Counted from the stretch's first letter, positions 50,968 to 59,968 are shown. The stretch: DNA of 64,000 bases from Ideonella sp. (GCA_015075545.1 JABTUC010000008.1:1-64000), one strand, 5' to 3'. Notes: generated from the letters alone by a model not told the origin. Numbers and translations are program-made.

Positions 50968-52841
50968 GCCCGCGGCTTGTCATCGGCGATGAGGTGATAG
51001 CAAGGCGCCTTCTCCATGGTGTATTCGCCGGTGGCCGGATCGCGGCGCGAAACCGTCAGCACGTGCCAGTTCGCGTCGTCGACCTTCATCGCGTCGCCCC
51101 GGTAGTAGTAGCCCGGCCAGCGGGTCTCCTTGCGAAAGAGCGTGTGCTGCGTCACGCACTCGGCGGCGCGGTGGCGGTGCTTCAGCTCCCACGCCCGCAG
51201 CAGTTCGTGGATGTCCTTGGCGGCCAGTTTCTCGAGGTCTTCCTCCAGGATCGCGAGCTTCTTGAGCCCGATGTTCAACAGCTTCTCGTTGGTCATGTAG
51301 TTGACGGTGGCCCCGCCGCAATACTCGTCCATCAGCTTCTGCAGGCGATCGAGCCCCTGCTTGGGATTGATGTAGTTCGGGTTCACGTCGCCCGCCACGA
51401 CCTCGTTGCGGTAGACCCTGTAGTGCTCCAGCGGCCGGTAGATCTCCTCCTTGCGGCGCCTGATCTGCGCCTCGCCGACGACGATGCCTTCGCCCTTGCC
51501 GTCGTCGATGTACTTGCAGGCGGCCTTGGCCGCCAGGCGGCCCTCGGTGAACGACCCCGACGAGAACGCGTGCGGCGTGCCGCCGACCGCATCGCCGGCG
51601 CCGAACAGACCTTCGATCGTCGTCATGCGGTTGTAGCCCCAGAAGTACTCGGGCGGCGACACGTCCTCGGGGCCCGAGCACCAGGCCCCCGAGCCGGTCG
51701 CGTGCGAGCCCATCACGTAAGGCTCCGAGGTGGTCAACTCGGGGTTCTCGTTCTTCGGGTCGACGTCGGTGGCGGCCCACAGAACGGCCTGGCCGACGGT
51801 CATGCCGAGGAAGTTCTCCCAGCCCACCTCTTCGAGATGCGGGTCCTGGAAGGCGCGCATGGTCACCATGTGGATGGGGCCGCGGCCGGCATTGACCTCG
51901 TTGATCAACGCGTGGTTGCGCAGGCAGGTCGGGATCGGCCGATGCGTCAGGTGCGAGGCCTCGGGGTCGAGGTACTCCTTGCCGACCATCTTCTGCAGCT
52001 CGGGGAACCACTTCGACTCGAACTCTTCGCCCAGGCCGTTCTGGGTGTAGGTCTTCAGGTGCAGGAAGTACGCGCCGACCGGACCGTAGCCGTCCTTGAA
52101 ACGCGCCAGCACGATGCGGTTCTCCATCTGCGTCATCTTGGCGCCCGCTTCGATCAGCAGGCCGTAGGCCGACGCCGACGACCACGGCGCGTACCAGGTG
52201 CGGCCGGAGCCCTCGCCCACCGAGCGCGGCTTGAAGATGTTGGAGGCGCCGCCGGCGCCGCAGATGACGGTCTTGGACTTGAAGACGTGGTAGTTGCCCG
52301 TGCGCACGTTGAAGCCCACGGCACCGGCCACCCGGTTCTCCTTGGCTTCGTCCATCAGCAGGTGCGTGACGCAGATGCGGTTGAACACCTTGTCGGCCGA
52401 CTTCTTCGCGGCCTCGGCGACGATGGGCTTGTACGACTCGCCGTGGATCATGATCTGCCAGCGCCCTTCGCGCAGGTAGCGCCCGGTCTTCGGGTCCTTC
52501 ATGATCGGCAGGCCCCACTCCTCGAACTGGTGCACCGTGGAATCGACGTGCCGGGCCATGTCGAACAGCAGGTCTTCGCGCACCATGCCCATCAGGTCGA
52601 TGCGCGCGTAGCGCACATGGTCCTCCGGCTGGTTCTCGCCCCAGCGGGTGCCCATGTAGCAGTTGATCGCGTACAGACCCTGCGCGACCGCGCCCGAGCG
52701 ATCGATGTTGGCCTTCTCGGCGATGACGATCTTCTTGTTCTGCCCCCAGAATCTCGCCTCCCAGGCCGCGCCCGTGCCGCCGAGGCCCGCGCCGACGACG
52801 AGGATGTCGATGCCGTCTTCGATGATCGTTTCGTAAGCCAT
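50964..52841 (-). CDS. aprA: Adenylylsulfate (APS) reductase, alpha subunit
   Basis: A 625-residue FAD flavoprotein of the AprBA enzyme, which interconverts sulfite + AMP and APS; in lithotrophs it works in the oxidising direction. Marks: ILVVGAGLGGTGAAWEARFW (dinucleotide fold), EKANIDRSGAVAQGLYAINC, CGAGGASNIFKPRS, YFWGYNRMTTIEGLFGAGDAVGGTPHA and AEQTLFRKE-like sites near the C-terminus (TQHTLFRKETRWPGYYYRGD). The start ATG shares one base with the aprB stop. Homologues in Thiobacillus-type oxidisers have the same length. Follows aprM-aprB, matching the Apr lineage that uses AprM. Confidence 0.97.
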   Translation of the reverse strand: MAYETIIEDGIDILVVGAGLGGTGAAWEARFWGQNKKIVIAEKANIDRSGAVAQGLYAINCYMGTRWGENQPEDHVRYARIDLMGMVREDLLFDMARHVDSTVHQFEEWGLPIMKDPKTGRYLREGRWQIMIHGESYKPIVAEAAKKSADKVFNRICVTHLLMDEAKENRVAGAVGFNVRTGNYHVFKSKTVICGAGGASNIFKPRSVGEGSGRTWYAPWSSASAYGLLIEAGAKMTQMENRIVLARFKDGYGPVGAYFLHLKTYTQNGLGEEFESKWFPELQKMVGKEYLDPEASHLTHRPIPTCLRNHALINEVNAGRGPIHMVTMRAFQDPHLEEVGWENFLGMTVGQAVLWAATDVDPKNENPELTTSEPYVMGSHATGSGAWCSGPEDVSPPEYFWGYNRMTTIEGLFGAGDAVGGTPHAFSSGSFTEGRLAAKAACKYIDDGKGEGIVVGEAQIRRRKEEIYRPLEHYRVYRNEVVAGDVNPNYINPKQGLDRLQKLMDEYCGGATVNYMTNEKLLNIGLKKLAILEEDLEKLAAKDIHELLRAWELKHRHRAAECVTQHTLFRKETRWPGYYYRGDAMKVDDANWHVLTVSRRDPATGEYTMEKAPCYHLIADDKPRA

Positions 52842-53320
52842 CAGTAGGTGACCCCCATCTTCATCTCGAGGCCGGCAGCCTGCAGCGTGCGCAGGCCGCC
52901 GTCGTCCATGCGGATGTACTTGGGCTCGTTGTAGAGCAACTCGCCGTCGCGCATCTCCTTGCTCGGGCCGGGCACCTCGGCGAGCTTCGGGATCGCCTGT
53001 CCCCACGGTTTGGTCGTGATCGGCGAGAGGAAGTTCTTCTCGGTGCCGTTGCGGAACTTGATGCGCCAGGCGATCGTGCCCTTGCGCTCGTCGCGGTCGA
53101 CGCGCACGCTGTGCCCCAGCGGCGCGAAGTCGGCGTAGCCGCGCACATCGATCGCATGCTGCGGGCAGGCCTTCACGCAGGAGTAGCACTCCCAGCACAT
53201 GTTCGGCTCGATGTTGTAGGCGCGCCGATACGTCTTGTCGATGTGCATGATGTCCGACGGACAGATGTCGACGCAGTGTCCGCATCCGTCGCATCTCGTC
53301 ATGTAGACGAAGGTGGGCAT
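52841..53320 (-). CDS. aprB: APS reductase, beta subunit
   Basis: A 159-residue ferredoxin-like subunit carrying two [4Fe-4S] clusters that feed electrons from AprA. Cluster motifs are CDGCGHCVDICPSDI near residue 10 and CWECYSCVKACPQHAIDVRGYADF near 43. The C-terminal part (NFLSPITTKPWGQAIPKLAEV, LLYNEPKYIRMDDGGLRTLQAAGLEM) is the family tail that wraps AprA. Order aprM-aprB-aprA, with one-base overlap to aprA, shows a tight operon. Confidence 0.97.
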   Translation of the reverse strand: MPTFVYMTRCDGCGHCVDICPSDIMHIDKTYRRAYNIEPNMCWECYSCVKACPQHAIDVRGYADFAPLGHSVRVDRDERKGTIAWRIKFRNGTEKNFLSPITTKPWGQAIPKLAEVPGPSKEMRDGELLYNEPKYIRMDDGGLRTLQAAGLEMKMGVTY

Positions 53321-53359
53321 GGGTTGACTCCTTGATTCGTTGCGCTCGAGGCCGCGTTC

Positions 53360-54187
53360 TCAATAGTGGCGCGGCGCTTCGCGTTTGATGCCGAGCCCCA
53401 TGTCCATCGGGGCATCGCGCAGCAGTTCCATCGAGTGTCGCGCCCGCTGGGCCGGGTCGTCGCGCGTCTGCAGAGGCAGGTTGGCGTGCGTGCCGTTGGC
53501 CTTGGACACTCGCTTCTCGAACGCCGCCGCCGGCTTGAAGAACATGTGTGCGAACTTCGACCAGTAGACCCCGACGAACAGCACCGCGGTGGCAACGATG
53601 TAGAGGCCGAACAGGATGCCGGCGGCAGCGCTGCCGCTCGCCTGCAGCCAGGCCCAGACGACGCCCAGCGTCACGCTGGCCAGCAGCGAGAGCACGAACA
53701 GATCGGCGCGCATCAGGCGCCACGGCGAGCTGCCCTCGGCGGCGACGTCGACGCGGATGAAGAACCAGAACCAGTAGCCGCCGACCAGGGCCAGCGCCGC
53801 GCCGAGCCACCAGAGCTGCACCACCAGCGCCGGCGTCGGCGTCGCGGCGCTCGGGTAGCCGAACACCATGATCGCGGTGGTGACGAGATACACGATGAAG
53901 CCGTACATCGTCAGCAGGTGGGCGATGCGGCGCCGCGGGTTGCAGAACTCGCCCGAGGCGAGCACGTCGACCACCACGGTCTTGACCGCGATCGACGCCA
54001 CGTCGACCGGCGCGCCCTTGCCGCGCGACTTGCGCCAGTTGGCGAAGAAGTAGGTCGCGCTGCCCTTGTGGATCATGTCGAGCAGCGTGCCCACCAGCAC
54101 CGCCAGCGCCATCACGATCACGAACACCTGCATCGCGTTGGCCGGCAGCGCGCTCGCCACCGCGGCAAAGGGGTTGATCGTGAACAT
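53360..54187 (-). CDS. aprM: APS reductase membrane anchor AprM
   Basis: A 275-residue membrane protein with about five hydrophobic segments (FVIVMALAVLVGTLLDMIH; GFIVYLVTTAIMVFGY; LWWLGAALALVGGYWFWFFI; LSLLASVTLGVVWAWLQ; ILFGLYIVATAVLFVGVYW). It precedes aprB by 39 bases. AprM is the alternative to the QmoABC complex in some sulfur oxidisers and probably passes electrons from AprBA to the quinone pool. The ending SMELLRDAPMDMGLGIKREAPRHY is hydrophilic and may contact AprBA. No qmo genes are visible here. Confidence 0.93.
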   Translation of the reverse strand: MFTINPFAAVASALPANAMQVFVIVMALAVLVGTLLDMIHKGSATYFFANWRKSRGKGAPVDVASIAVKTVVVDVLASGEFCNPRRRIAHLLTMYGFIVYLVTTAIMVFGYPSAATPTPALVVQLWWLGAALALVGGYWFWFFIRVDVAAEGSSPWRLMRADLFVLSLLASVTLGVVWAWLQASGSAAAGILFGLYIVATAVLFVGVYWSKFAHMFFKPAAAFEKRVSKANGTHANLPLQTRDDPAQRARHSMELLRDAPMDMGLGIKREAPRHY

Positions 54188-54272
54188 CGTGCGAACCTCC
54201 TGTCGGTCTTCTCGTTGGCCCGGTCTGCGGCAACGTGTGCGCGGCGGGCCGAGGGCCGCGCAACGTTCTGTG

Positions 54273-54803
54273 CTATGTCGGCGCGGGCCGGCGCTCGCCC
54301 AGTTCGCGCACCTCGAAGCGCATCGCCGCCAGATCGCCCAGCACCCAGGTGGCCGGCGCGGCGAGGCCGGCCACCGTGCCGGGGTTGACGAGCCAGGTCT
54401 GCTCTCCCGTCACGCCCCTGACCTGCCGCACCTCGGCGCGGTGCGAGTGCCCGCAGCACACCAGGTCCCACTGACCGGTGCAGGCCATCGCGTAGCCGAT
54501 GTCGTCGAGGTGCACGACGCAGATGTGCCGCCCGGCGATCTCGAGCCGCGCATCCGGCCCGTGGTAGCGCAGCTGCCCTTCGCTGGCGCGCTCCAGTCGC
54601 GCCAGCGCCGCCGCGTCGCCGAGGTTGTTGCCGTGGATCAGGTGCACCGGCAGGCCACACGCCAGCGCCGGCTTCAGCGACTGCGTGCCGATCAGGTCGC
54701 CGCAGTGGATCACCGCTGCGGCGCCCTCGGCCTTGGCCGCGCGCACCGCGGCGGCCAGCGGGTCGGCGCGGTCGTGGCTGTCGGAGACGATGCACACCTT
54801 CAT
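54273..54803 (-). CDS. Metallophosphoesterase (YfcE/MJ0936 type) coupled to sat
   Basis: A 176-residue calcineurin-like phosphodiesterase. Metal motifs in order: [31 protein letters not shown] and NPGT. ATG at 54803 overlaps the sat stop (ATGA), so it is translated with sulfate adenylyltransferase. Other members hydrolyse phosphodiesters or diadenosine compounds; a role in clearing AMP/APS-like nucleotides is a guess from the operon. Confidence 0.9.
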   Translation of the reverse strand: MKVCIVSDSHDRADPLAAAVRAAKAEGAAAVIHCGDLIGTQSLKPALACGLPVHLIHGNNLGDAAALARLERASEGQLRYHGPDARLEIAGRHICVVHLDDIGYAMACTGQWDLVCCGHSHRAEVRQVRGVTGEQTWLVNPGTVAGLAAPATWVLGDLAAMRFEVRELGERRPAPT

Positions 54804-55996
54804 CGCGACGCGCTCTGCTGCGGCTTCTCGAGGCCGGCGTAGTACTCGCGCAGGATCTGCAGCACCTCGGGCCGGCTGAACTCGGCCGGCACCGGCTGCC
54901 CTTCGGACAGCCACTTGCGCAACTGGGTGCCGCTGACCTGCAGGCGGTCGGCGTCGTCGTGCGGGCAGGTGCGGCCCGAGGCCATGCCGCCGCAGCGGTA
55001 GCACCAGAACGAGACGTCGATCTTCAGCGGCCGCGTCTGCAGCGCGTCGGCGGGGATCTGGTCGAAGATCTGGTGCGCCTCGAACGGCCCGTAGTAGCTG
55101 CCGACGCCGGCGTGGTCGCGGCCGACGACCAGGTGCGAGCAGCCGTAGTTCTGGCGGAACAGCGCGTGCAGCAGCGCCTCGCGCGGGCCGGCATAGCGCA
55201 TGTCCAGCGGATAGCCGGCCTGCACGATCGTCGAGGGCCGGAAGTAGTGGCGCGCCAGCGCGGCGATTGCCTTGGTGCGCACCTCGGCCGGGATGTCGCC
55301 GGGCTTGACCGCGCCCAGCAGCGAGTGCACCAGCACGCCGTCGCACACCTCGACCGCGATCTTGGCGAGATACTCGTGCGAGCGGTGCATCGGGTTGCGC
55401 GTCTGGAACGCCGCGATGCGCGACCAGCCGAGCGAGGCGAACAGCCTGCGCGTCTGCGACGGCGTCATGAAAAGGTCGCCGTACTTCTCGGGGAAGCCGC
55501 CCTGCGACAGCACCTTGAGCGGGCCGGCGAGGTTGACCTCGCCTTGCTGCATCACCATCTTCACGCCCGGGTGCGCGTCGTCGGTGGTCTTGAAGACGCG
55601 TGCGCACTCGTGCGCCTTGTCGATGCCGTACTTCTCGTCGACTCGCATCGTCGCGAGCACATGGCCGTCGTCGGGGTCGATCAGCGCGATCTCCTGCCCG
55701 AGCGCGATGCCGTCGGCCTGCGCCGCGCTGGCCGACAAGGTGATCGGTATCGGCCAGAACAGGCCGCTGGCCAGCCGCATGTCGTCGCACACGCCGCGCC
55801 AGTCGGCCTGCCCCATGAAGCCCGGCAGCGGCGTGAAGCCGCCGATGCCCAGCATCACGATGTCGCCGCGCTCGCGCGAGCTGACGCGCAGCCCCGGCAG
55901 CGTCGCGGCGCGCGCGCGCTCGGCAGCGGCTTGCGCGCCTTGCAGCAGCAGCGGGCGCAGGCTGCCGCCGCCGTGCGGACTCACCAGCGACTTCAT
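54800..55996 (-). CDS. sat: Sulfate adenylyltransferase (dissimilatory, ATP sulfurylase)
   Basis: A 398-residue homo-oligomeric Sat. In sulfur oxidisers it makes ATP and sulfate from APS and pyrophosphate. Motifs are [40 protein letters not shown] (the QTRNPxHRxHE nucleotide site), [28 protein letters not shown] and [13 protein letters not shown]. This is the Sat type, not CysND. ATG 55996 is chosen; the frame is open 10 more codons. It heads the row sat-metallophosphoesterase-aprM-aprB-aprA-two further genes and diverges from a LysR gene. Confidence 0.96.
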   Translation of the reverse strand: MKSLVSPHGGGSLRPLLLQGAQAAAERARAATLPGLRVSSRERGDIVMLGIGGFTPLPGFMGQADWRGVCDDMRLASGLFWPIPITLSASAAQADGIALGQEIALIDPDDGHVLATMRVDEKYGIDKAHECARVFKTTDDAHPGVKMVMQQGEVNLAGPLKVLSQGGFPEKYGDLFMTPSQTRRLFASLGWSRIAAFQTRNPMHRSHEYLAKIAVEVCDGVLVHSLLGAVKPGDIPAEVRTKAIAALARHYFRPSTIVQAGYPLDMRYAGPREALLHALFRQNYGCSHLVVGRDHAGVGSYYGPFEAHQIFDQIPADALQTRPLKIDVSFWCYRCGGMASGRTCPHDDADRLQVSGTQLRKWLSEGQPVPAEFSRPEVLQILREYYAGLEKPQQSASR

Positions 55997-56111
55997 CGCC
56001 CGGCCCTTCGAGGGCACGCTTCGCACGTCGCGCGGCGGTGCAGTCGCATCGATCTCACGGCAGTTCGCAACGACGTTGTTGTGGCGCTCGTGCGCCGGCT
56101 CCGACGACGGA

Positions 56112-56136
56112 TAACCCCGCGCATGCTAGGGGCGGC
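56112..56136. promoter_or_regulatory. Candidate operator between sat and LysR genes
   Basis: AACCCC and AGGGG arms around a 9-base centre (GCGCATGCT) lie in the 165-base divergent region. LysR regulators often bind an interrupted inverted repeat here and control both sides. Inference from symmetry and position. Confidence 0.35.
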
Positions 56137-56161
56137 CGACACAAAGAAGAAGCGGACAATA

Positions 56162-57097
56162 ATGGCCAAGATGTCCGGAAAAACCGATCAGCATGCGGAC
56201 CGGATCGCGAGCCAGCGGCTGCGCGTCAACCTGCGGCAGCTCGAGGTGTTTGCCGCCACCGCGCGCGCCGGCACGGTGCGCGCGGCCGCGGGCCAGGTGT
56301 CGCGCTCGCAATCGGCGGCCAGCGCCACGCTGGTCGAGCTCGAGGACACGCTGGGCGTGCAGTTGTTCGACCGCGTCGGCCGGCGCCTGCTGCTCAACGA
56401 GAACGGGCGCGCGCTGCTGCCCAAGGCGATGTCGCTGCTCGACCGTGCCGCGGAGCTGGAGCACCTGTTCGCGGCCGAGCACGATGCGCCATTGCGCCTG
56501 GCCGCGAGCCTGACCATCGGCGAGTGCCTGCTGCCGGAACTGCTCGCCGACTGGAAGATCGCGCATCCGGCGAGCCCAGTGCAGTTGATGATCGGCAACA
56601 CCAGCGAGGTGATCGCCGCCGTCGCCGGTTTCGACGTCGACATCGGCTTCGTCGAGGGCCGACAGACGCATCCGCAGCTCATCGTTCACGCCTGGCGCAG
56701 CGACGAACTGGTGATCATCGCCGCGCCCGGGCATGCGCTGGCGCGCGGCACCGCCAGCGCGCGCCAGCTTGGCGAGGCGACCTGGGCGCTGCGCGAGCGC
56801 GGCTCGGGCACACGCGAGGCGGTCGAGCGCTGGCTGCTCGAGCATGTGGGTTCGCTGCGGGTCGACTTCGAGTTCAGCAGCCCCGAGGCGATCAAGCGCC
56901 TGGTGGCCGCAGGCAGCGCGCTCGGCTGCCTGCCGCGCGAGGTCGTCGCGCGCGAGCTGGAGCACGGCGCGCTGGTGGAACTGACGACCCGACTGCCACG
57001 CGCGACGCGCCGGCTGACGATCGTGCTCCATCGCGACAAGCACCTGGGCCGCGGCGCCGAGGACTTCCTGCGCCACTGCGCATCGTTCGCGGCGTGA
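56162..57097 (+). CDS. LysR-family transcriptional regulator
   Basis: A 311-residue LysR regulator: N-terminal winged helix (LRQLEVFAATARAGTVRAAAGQVSRSQSAASATLVELEDTLGVQLF), C-terminal ligand domain (LRLAASLTIGECLLPELLADWK, DVDIGFVEG, WALRERGSGTREAVERWL). It resembles the YeiE/CbbR/CysL branch, several of which answer to sulfite or sulfur compounds. It sits back-to-back with sat and ahead of the DsrE-TusA-flavoprotein genes, so it is the probable regulator of both. Ligand unknown. Confidence 0.9.
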   Translation: MAKMSGKTDQHADRIASQRLRVNLRQLEVFAATARAGTVRAAAGQVSRSQSAASATLVELEDTLGVQLFDRVGRRLLLNENGRALLPKAMSLLDRAAELEHLFAAEHDAPLRLAASLTIGECLLPELLADWKIAHPASPVQLMIGNTSEVIAAVAGFDVDIGFVEGRQTHPQLIVHAWRSDELVIIAAPGHALARGTASARQLGEATWALRERGSGTREAVERWLLEHVGSLRVDFEFSSPEAIKRLVAAGSALGCLPREVVARELEHGALVELTTRLPRATRRLTIVLHRDKHLGRGAEDFLRHCASFAA

Positions 57098-57330
57098 GTC
57101 CTGATCGCCCCGCATTGCGCGTGCTGACGCAAAGGGGTAGCGTGCCAGCACCCCACAAGGGTGATTCCATCGTTCGCGGCGCCGTGCTGCAGTGGCCGGG
57201 GTCGGCGTTCGCTGGGGAACGATCGGCGACGGGCGTTGTCTGACGCGGTCTTGACCGTCGTCAAGCGATCGCTGGCGACGATGGCGAAGATGAGGTGCAG
57301 CGCCCGAGTCGACGTTCCGAAAGGTCCGAG

Positions 57331-57723
57331 ATGGAAGCCAACAAGATCAAGATCATCGTGGTGTCGGGCGCGCTCGAGCGGTTGCAGATGGCGGCGATGA
57401 TCGCCTCGGTCGGTGCGGTCAGCGGCAACGAGGTCCGGGTCTTCCTGTCGATGAACGCGATGCCGTTCTTCGTCAAGGGCAATCAGGCCACGCCGCCGCC
57501 CGAGGGGCCTTTCGGCGAGCTGATGGCCGGCAAGAACGTGCCGCCGTTCCGCACCCTGTTCCAGCAGGCGATCGACCTCGGCGACGCCAAGGTCCACCCG
57601 TGTTCGATGGCGATGGACGTGATGGGCGTCGACAGCGCCGCACTGGAGCCCTACCTCAGCGAACCGCTGGGCCTGACCAAGTTCCTGCACGACGCGCGCG
57701 ACAGTCAGGTGTGGTCGTTCTGA
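57331..57723 (+). CDS. DsrE/DsrF-family protein
   Basis: A 130-residue second DsrE-superfamily protein (IKIIVVSGALERLQMAAMIASVGAVSGNEVRVFLSMNAM ... KVHPCSMAMDVMGVD). One Cys in VHPCSMAM lies where the sulfur-binding Cys is expected. The ATG at 57331 gives the normal N-terminus; the frame stays open upstream. It is followed by a TusA-like gene at 32 bases, so the pair repeats the TusA/DsrE2 pair at 45 kb with different sequence. Confidence 0.88.
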   Translation: MEANKIKIIVVSGALERLQMAAMIASVGAVSGNEVRVFLSMNAMPFFVKGNQATPPPEGPFGELMAGKNVPPFRTLFQQAIDLGDAKVHPCSMAMDVMGVDSAALEPYLSEPLGLTKFLHDARDSQVWSF

Positions 57724-57755
57724 ATCGTTGCTTCGAGCCTGACCCGGGAGCCCCG

Positions 57756-57986
57756 ATGTCCGAAAAGAAGGTGATCGACGCCCGCGGCAGTTTCTGCCCC
57801 GGACCGCTGATGGAGCTGATCGGCTGGATGAAGATGGCCGCGGTCGGCGACGAGCTCGAACTGCTGTCGACCGACAAGGGGTCGGCCAGCGACGTTCCCG
57901 AGTGGGTCAAGAAGGTCGGCCACGAGTTCCTCGGCGCGCGCGAGGAAGCCGGGGTCTGGCACATCACGGTCAAGAAGACCAAGTGA
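57756..57986 (+). CDS. TusA-family sulfurtransferase (second copy)
   Basis: A 76-residue TusA-like carrier with the CPxP site as ARGSFCPGPLMELIGWMKM, then VGDELELLSTDKGSASDVPEWVKKVGHEF. It has CPGP where the first TusA has CPLP, the CPGP form being common in TusA proteins of sulfur oxidisers. It lies between the DsrE gene and the SQR-like gene, spaced by 32 and 37 bases. Confidence 0.92.
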   Translation: MSEKKVIDARGSFCPGPLMELIGWMKMAAVGDELELLSTDKGSASDVPEWVKKVGHEFLGAREEAGVWHITVKKTK

Positions 57987-58023
57987 GAACGCGCCGTCGC
58001 AGGCGCCCAAGAAAGGAGACACG

Positions 58024-59157
58024 ATGAAGATCCTGATCGTTGGTGGCGGCATGGGCGGAACGATCCTTGCCAACAACCTGGCGCGGCGACTGTCGGCCGA
58101 GATGAAGACCGGCAAGGCCAAGATCACGATGCTCACGGCATCGGAGAAGCACATGTACCAGCCGGGGTTGCTGTACCTGGCGTTCGGCCGCGTCACCCCC
58201 GACGAGCTGTACAAGGACCAGGCGACGCTGCTCGAGCCGGGCATCGCGCTGGCCGTCGACCCGGTCGAGGAGTTCATGCTCGACGACAACCGCGTCAAGA
58301 CCAAGAGCGGCAAGACCCACGACTACGACATCCTCGTCATCGCCACCGGCTCGCGACCGGTGCCCGAGCTGATCCCCGGCCTGGCCGAGAACTCCGAAAC
58401 CTTCTACACGGAGGAGACGGCGATCAGGATGTTCCGCAAGCTGCAGGCGTTCCAGGGCGGGCGCGTGGTGATCGCGGTGGGCGTGCCGCACAAGTGCCCG
58501 ATGGCGCCGCTCGAGATCACGTTCATGCTGTACGACTACTTCAAGGATCGCGGCATCGGCGACAAGGTCAAGCTGCACTACACCTACCCGATCGGGCGCG
58601 TGCACTCGCTGGAGAACGTCGCCAAGTGGGCGGCGCCGGAGTTCGACCGGCTCGGCATCACCTACGAGACGTTGTTCAACGTGAAGGAGGTCGACGGCAA
58701 GGCCAAGGTCGTGAAGAGCGAAGAAGGCACGCAGACGCCGTACGACCTGCTGATCTCGATTCCGGCGCACCGCGGCATGGAGGTGCTCGAGAAGAACAAG
58801 ATCGGCGCCGGCGGCTGGGTGCCGGTGAACCGCCACCAGCTCAGCATGGATGGCCGCAAGAACGTGTTCGCGCTCGGCGACACCACCAACATCCCGATCA
58901 GCAAGGCGGGTTCGACCGCGCACTTCCAGGCCGAGGCGCTGGGCGAGAACATCGCCGCGATGGTCAAGCTCGGCGCGCCGGTGCGCGACTACGACGGCAA
59001 GGTGTTCTGCTTCATCGAGGCGGGCAAGGACCGCGCCACCTACGCGATGTTCGACTACCTCAACCCGCCCGACCCGAAGCCGCCGACCAAGGCCGTGCAC
59101 TGGTTCAAGATGGCCTACAACAAGCTCTACTGGATCTCGGCACGCGGCCTGCTCTGA
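58024..59157 (+). CDS. SQR-like FAD-dependent NAD(P)/disulfide oxidoreductase
   Basis: A 377-residue flavoprotein of the sulfide:quinone oxidoreductase/FCSD group. The FAD site is ILIVGGGMGGTILANNL and the second one VFALGDTTNIPISKAGS; HMYQPGLLYLAFGR matches the SQR fold. Cys positions are limited to VPHKCPMAPLE (the central SQR Cys) and KVFCFIEAG; the usual early Cys of true SQR is not visible. So it may be a sulfide/persulfide:quinone enzyme or a related type-E/DsrE-partner; function is inferred from family. C-terminus KMAYNKLYWISARGLL looks membrane-associating. Confidence 0.88.
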   Translation: MKILIVGGGMGGTILANNLARRLSAEMKTGKAKITMLTASEKHMYQPGLLYLAFGRVTPDELYKDQATLLEPGIALAVDPVEEFMLDDNRVKTKSGKTHDYDILVIATGSRPVPELIPGLAENSETFYTEETAIRMFRKLQAFQGGRVVIAVGVPHKCPMAPLEITFMLYDYFKDRGIGDKVKLHYTYPIGRVHSLENVAKWAAPEFDRLGITYETLFNVKEVDGKAKVVKSEEGTQTPYDLLISIPAHRGMEVLEKNKIGAGGWVPVNRHQLSMDGRKNVFALGDTTNIPISKAGSTAHFQAEALGENIAAMVKLGAPVRDYDGKVFCFIEAGKDRATYAMFDYLNPPDPKPPTKAVHWFKMAYNKLYWISARGLL

Positions 59158-59167
59158 GGAGCCCGCC

Positions 59168-59968
59168 ATGAACGCACAAGCAAACGAAGCAAGCGGCGTC
59201 GACGTCGAGGTCGAACGCGTCATCGCCGCGGCGCGCGATTCGCTCACCGACGAGATGGTGACGCGCCTGGCCTCCACCGCGGGCGATGCCGTCGATCTGA
59301 TCGACCAGGTCAACCGCGCCGGGCTGACGCGCGCGATCCCCGCGCTGGCGCAGATGGTCGCCAACGGCGACCTCGATCGCCTGTCGCAACTGGCGCGCGT
59401 CTACAGCTCGGCGCAGGACTCGCTCACCGACGAGATGGTGTCGCGCCTGAGCGGGGCCATCGGCGACGGCCTGGCGATGCTCGACCAGGTCAACCGCGCC
59501 GGGCTCGACCGCGCGATCCCCGCGCTCGCCGAGATGGTCAACAACGGCGACCTGAACCGCCTGGTCAAGCTGGCACGCGTGTACGGGTCGGCCGAAGACG
59601 CGCTCACCGACGAGATGATCGGCCGCCTCACCGAAACGGTGGGCAACGGGCTGTCGCTGCTCGACCGCGCCAGCCGCGGCGGCGCCGAGCAGGTGGTGAC
59701 GATGCTCGAGAAGCTGCACGACAGCGGCGCGCTCGAACGCATCGCCACCATGCTGCCGCAACTGACCGAGCGACTCACCACGGTGCAGGAGCTGCTGCAG
59801 TCGATCGACACCGCAGCGGCCGCCAGCCGCGCCGCGGCGCCGTCGAGCGGCGGCTTCGGCGGGCTGTGGCAACTTATGCGCGACCCCGAGACGCAAGACA
59901 CGCTGCGCTTCCTGCTCACCGTGGGCAAGCAGCTGCGCAAGGGCTGGGGCGTGAGCAAACCGTCGTAG
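59168..59968 (+). CDS. DUF1641-like protein with three 60-residue repeats
   Basis: A 266-residue helical protein, probably soluble. Residues 21-80, 81-140 and 141-about 172 repeat the pattern xDSLTDEMvxRLxxxxGDxxxLxDQVNRAGLxRAIPALAxMV, with SLTDEM at 25, 85 and 145, an exact 60-residue period. The C-terminal 90 residues (MLEKLHDSGALERIATMLPQLTERLTTVQELLQS; GGLWQLMRDPETQDTLRFLL) match DUF1641, found near SQR and formate dehydrogenases. It lies 10 bases after the flavoprotein and is probably its partner; no enzyme activity expected. Confidence 0.85.
   Translation: MNAQANEASGVDVEVERVIAAARDSLTDEMVTRLASTAGDAVDLIDQVNRAGLTRAIPALAQMVANGDLDRLSQLARVYSSAQDSLTDEMVSRLSGAIGDGLAMLDQVNRAGLDRAIPALAEMVNNGDLNRLVKLARVYGSAEDALTDEMIGRLTETVGNGLSLLDRASRGGAEQVVTMLEKLHDSGALERIATMLPQLTERLTTVQELLQSIDTAAAASRAAAPSSGGFGGLWQLMRDPETQDTLRFLLTVGKQLRKGWGVSKPS
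59240..59680 (+). repeat. 180-base in-frame tandem repeat inside the DUF1641-like gene
   Basis: Three copies of about 180 bases start near 59240, 59420 and 59600 and share the 16-base core CTCACCGACGAGATG(G/A)T. The first two copies also share CTCGACCAGGTCAACCGCGCCGGGCTCGACC-like blocks in the DNA itself, so the protein repeats come from recent tandem duplication. Confidence 0.9.
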
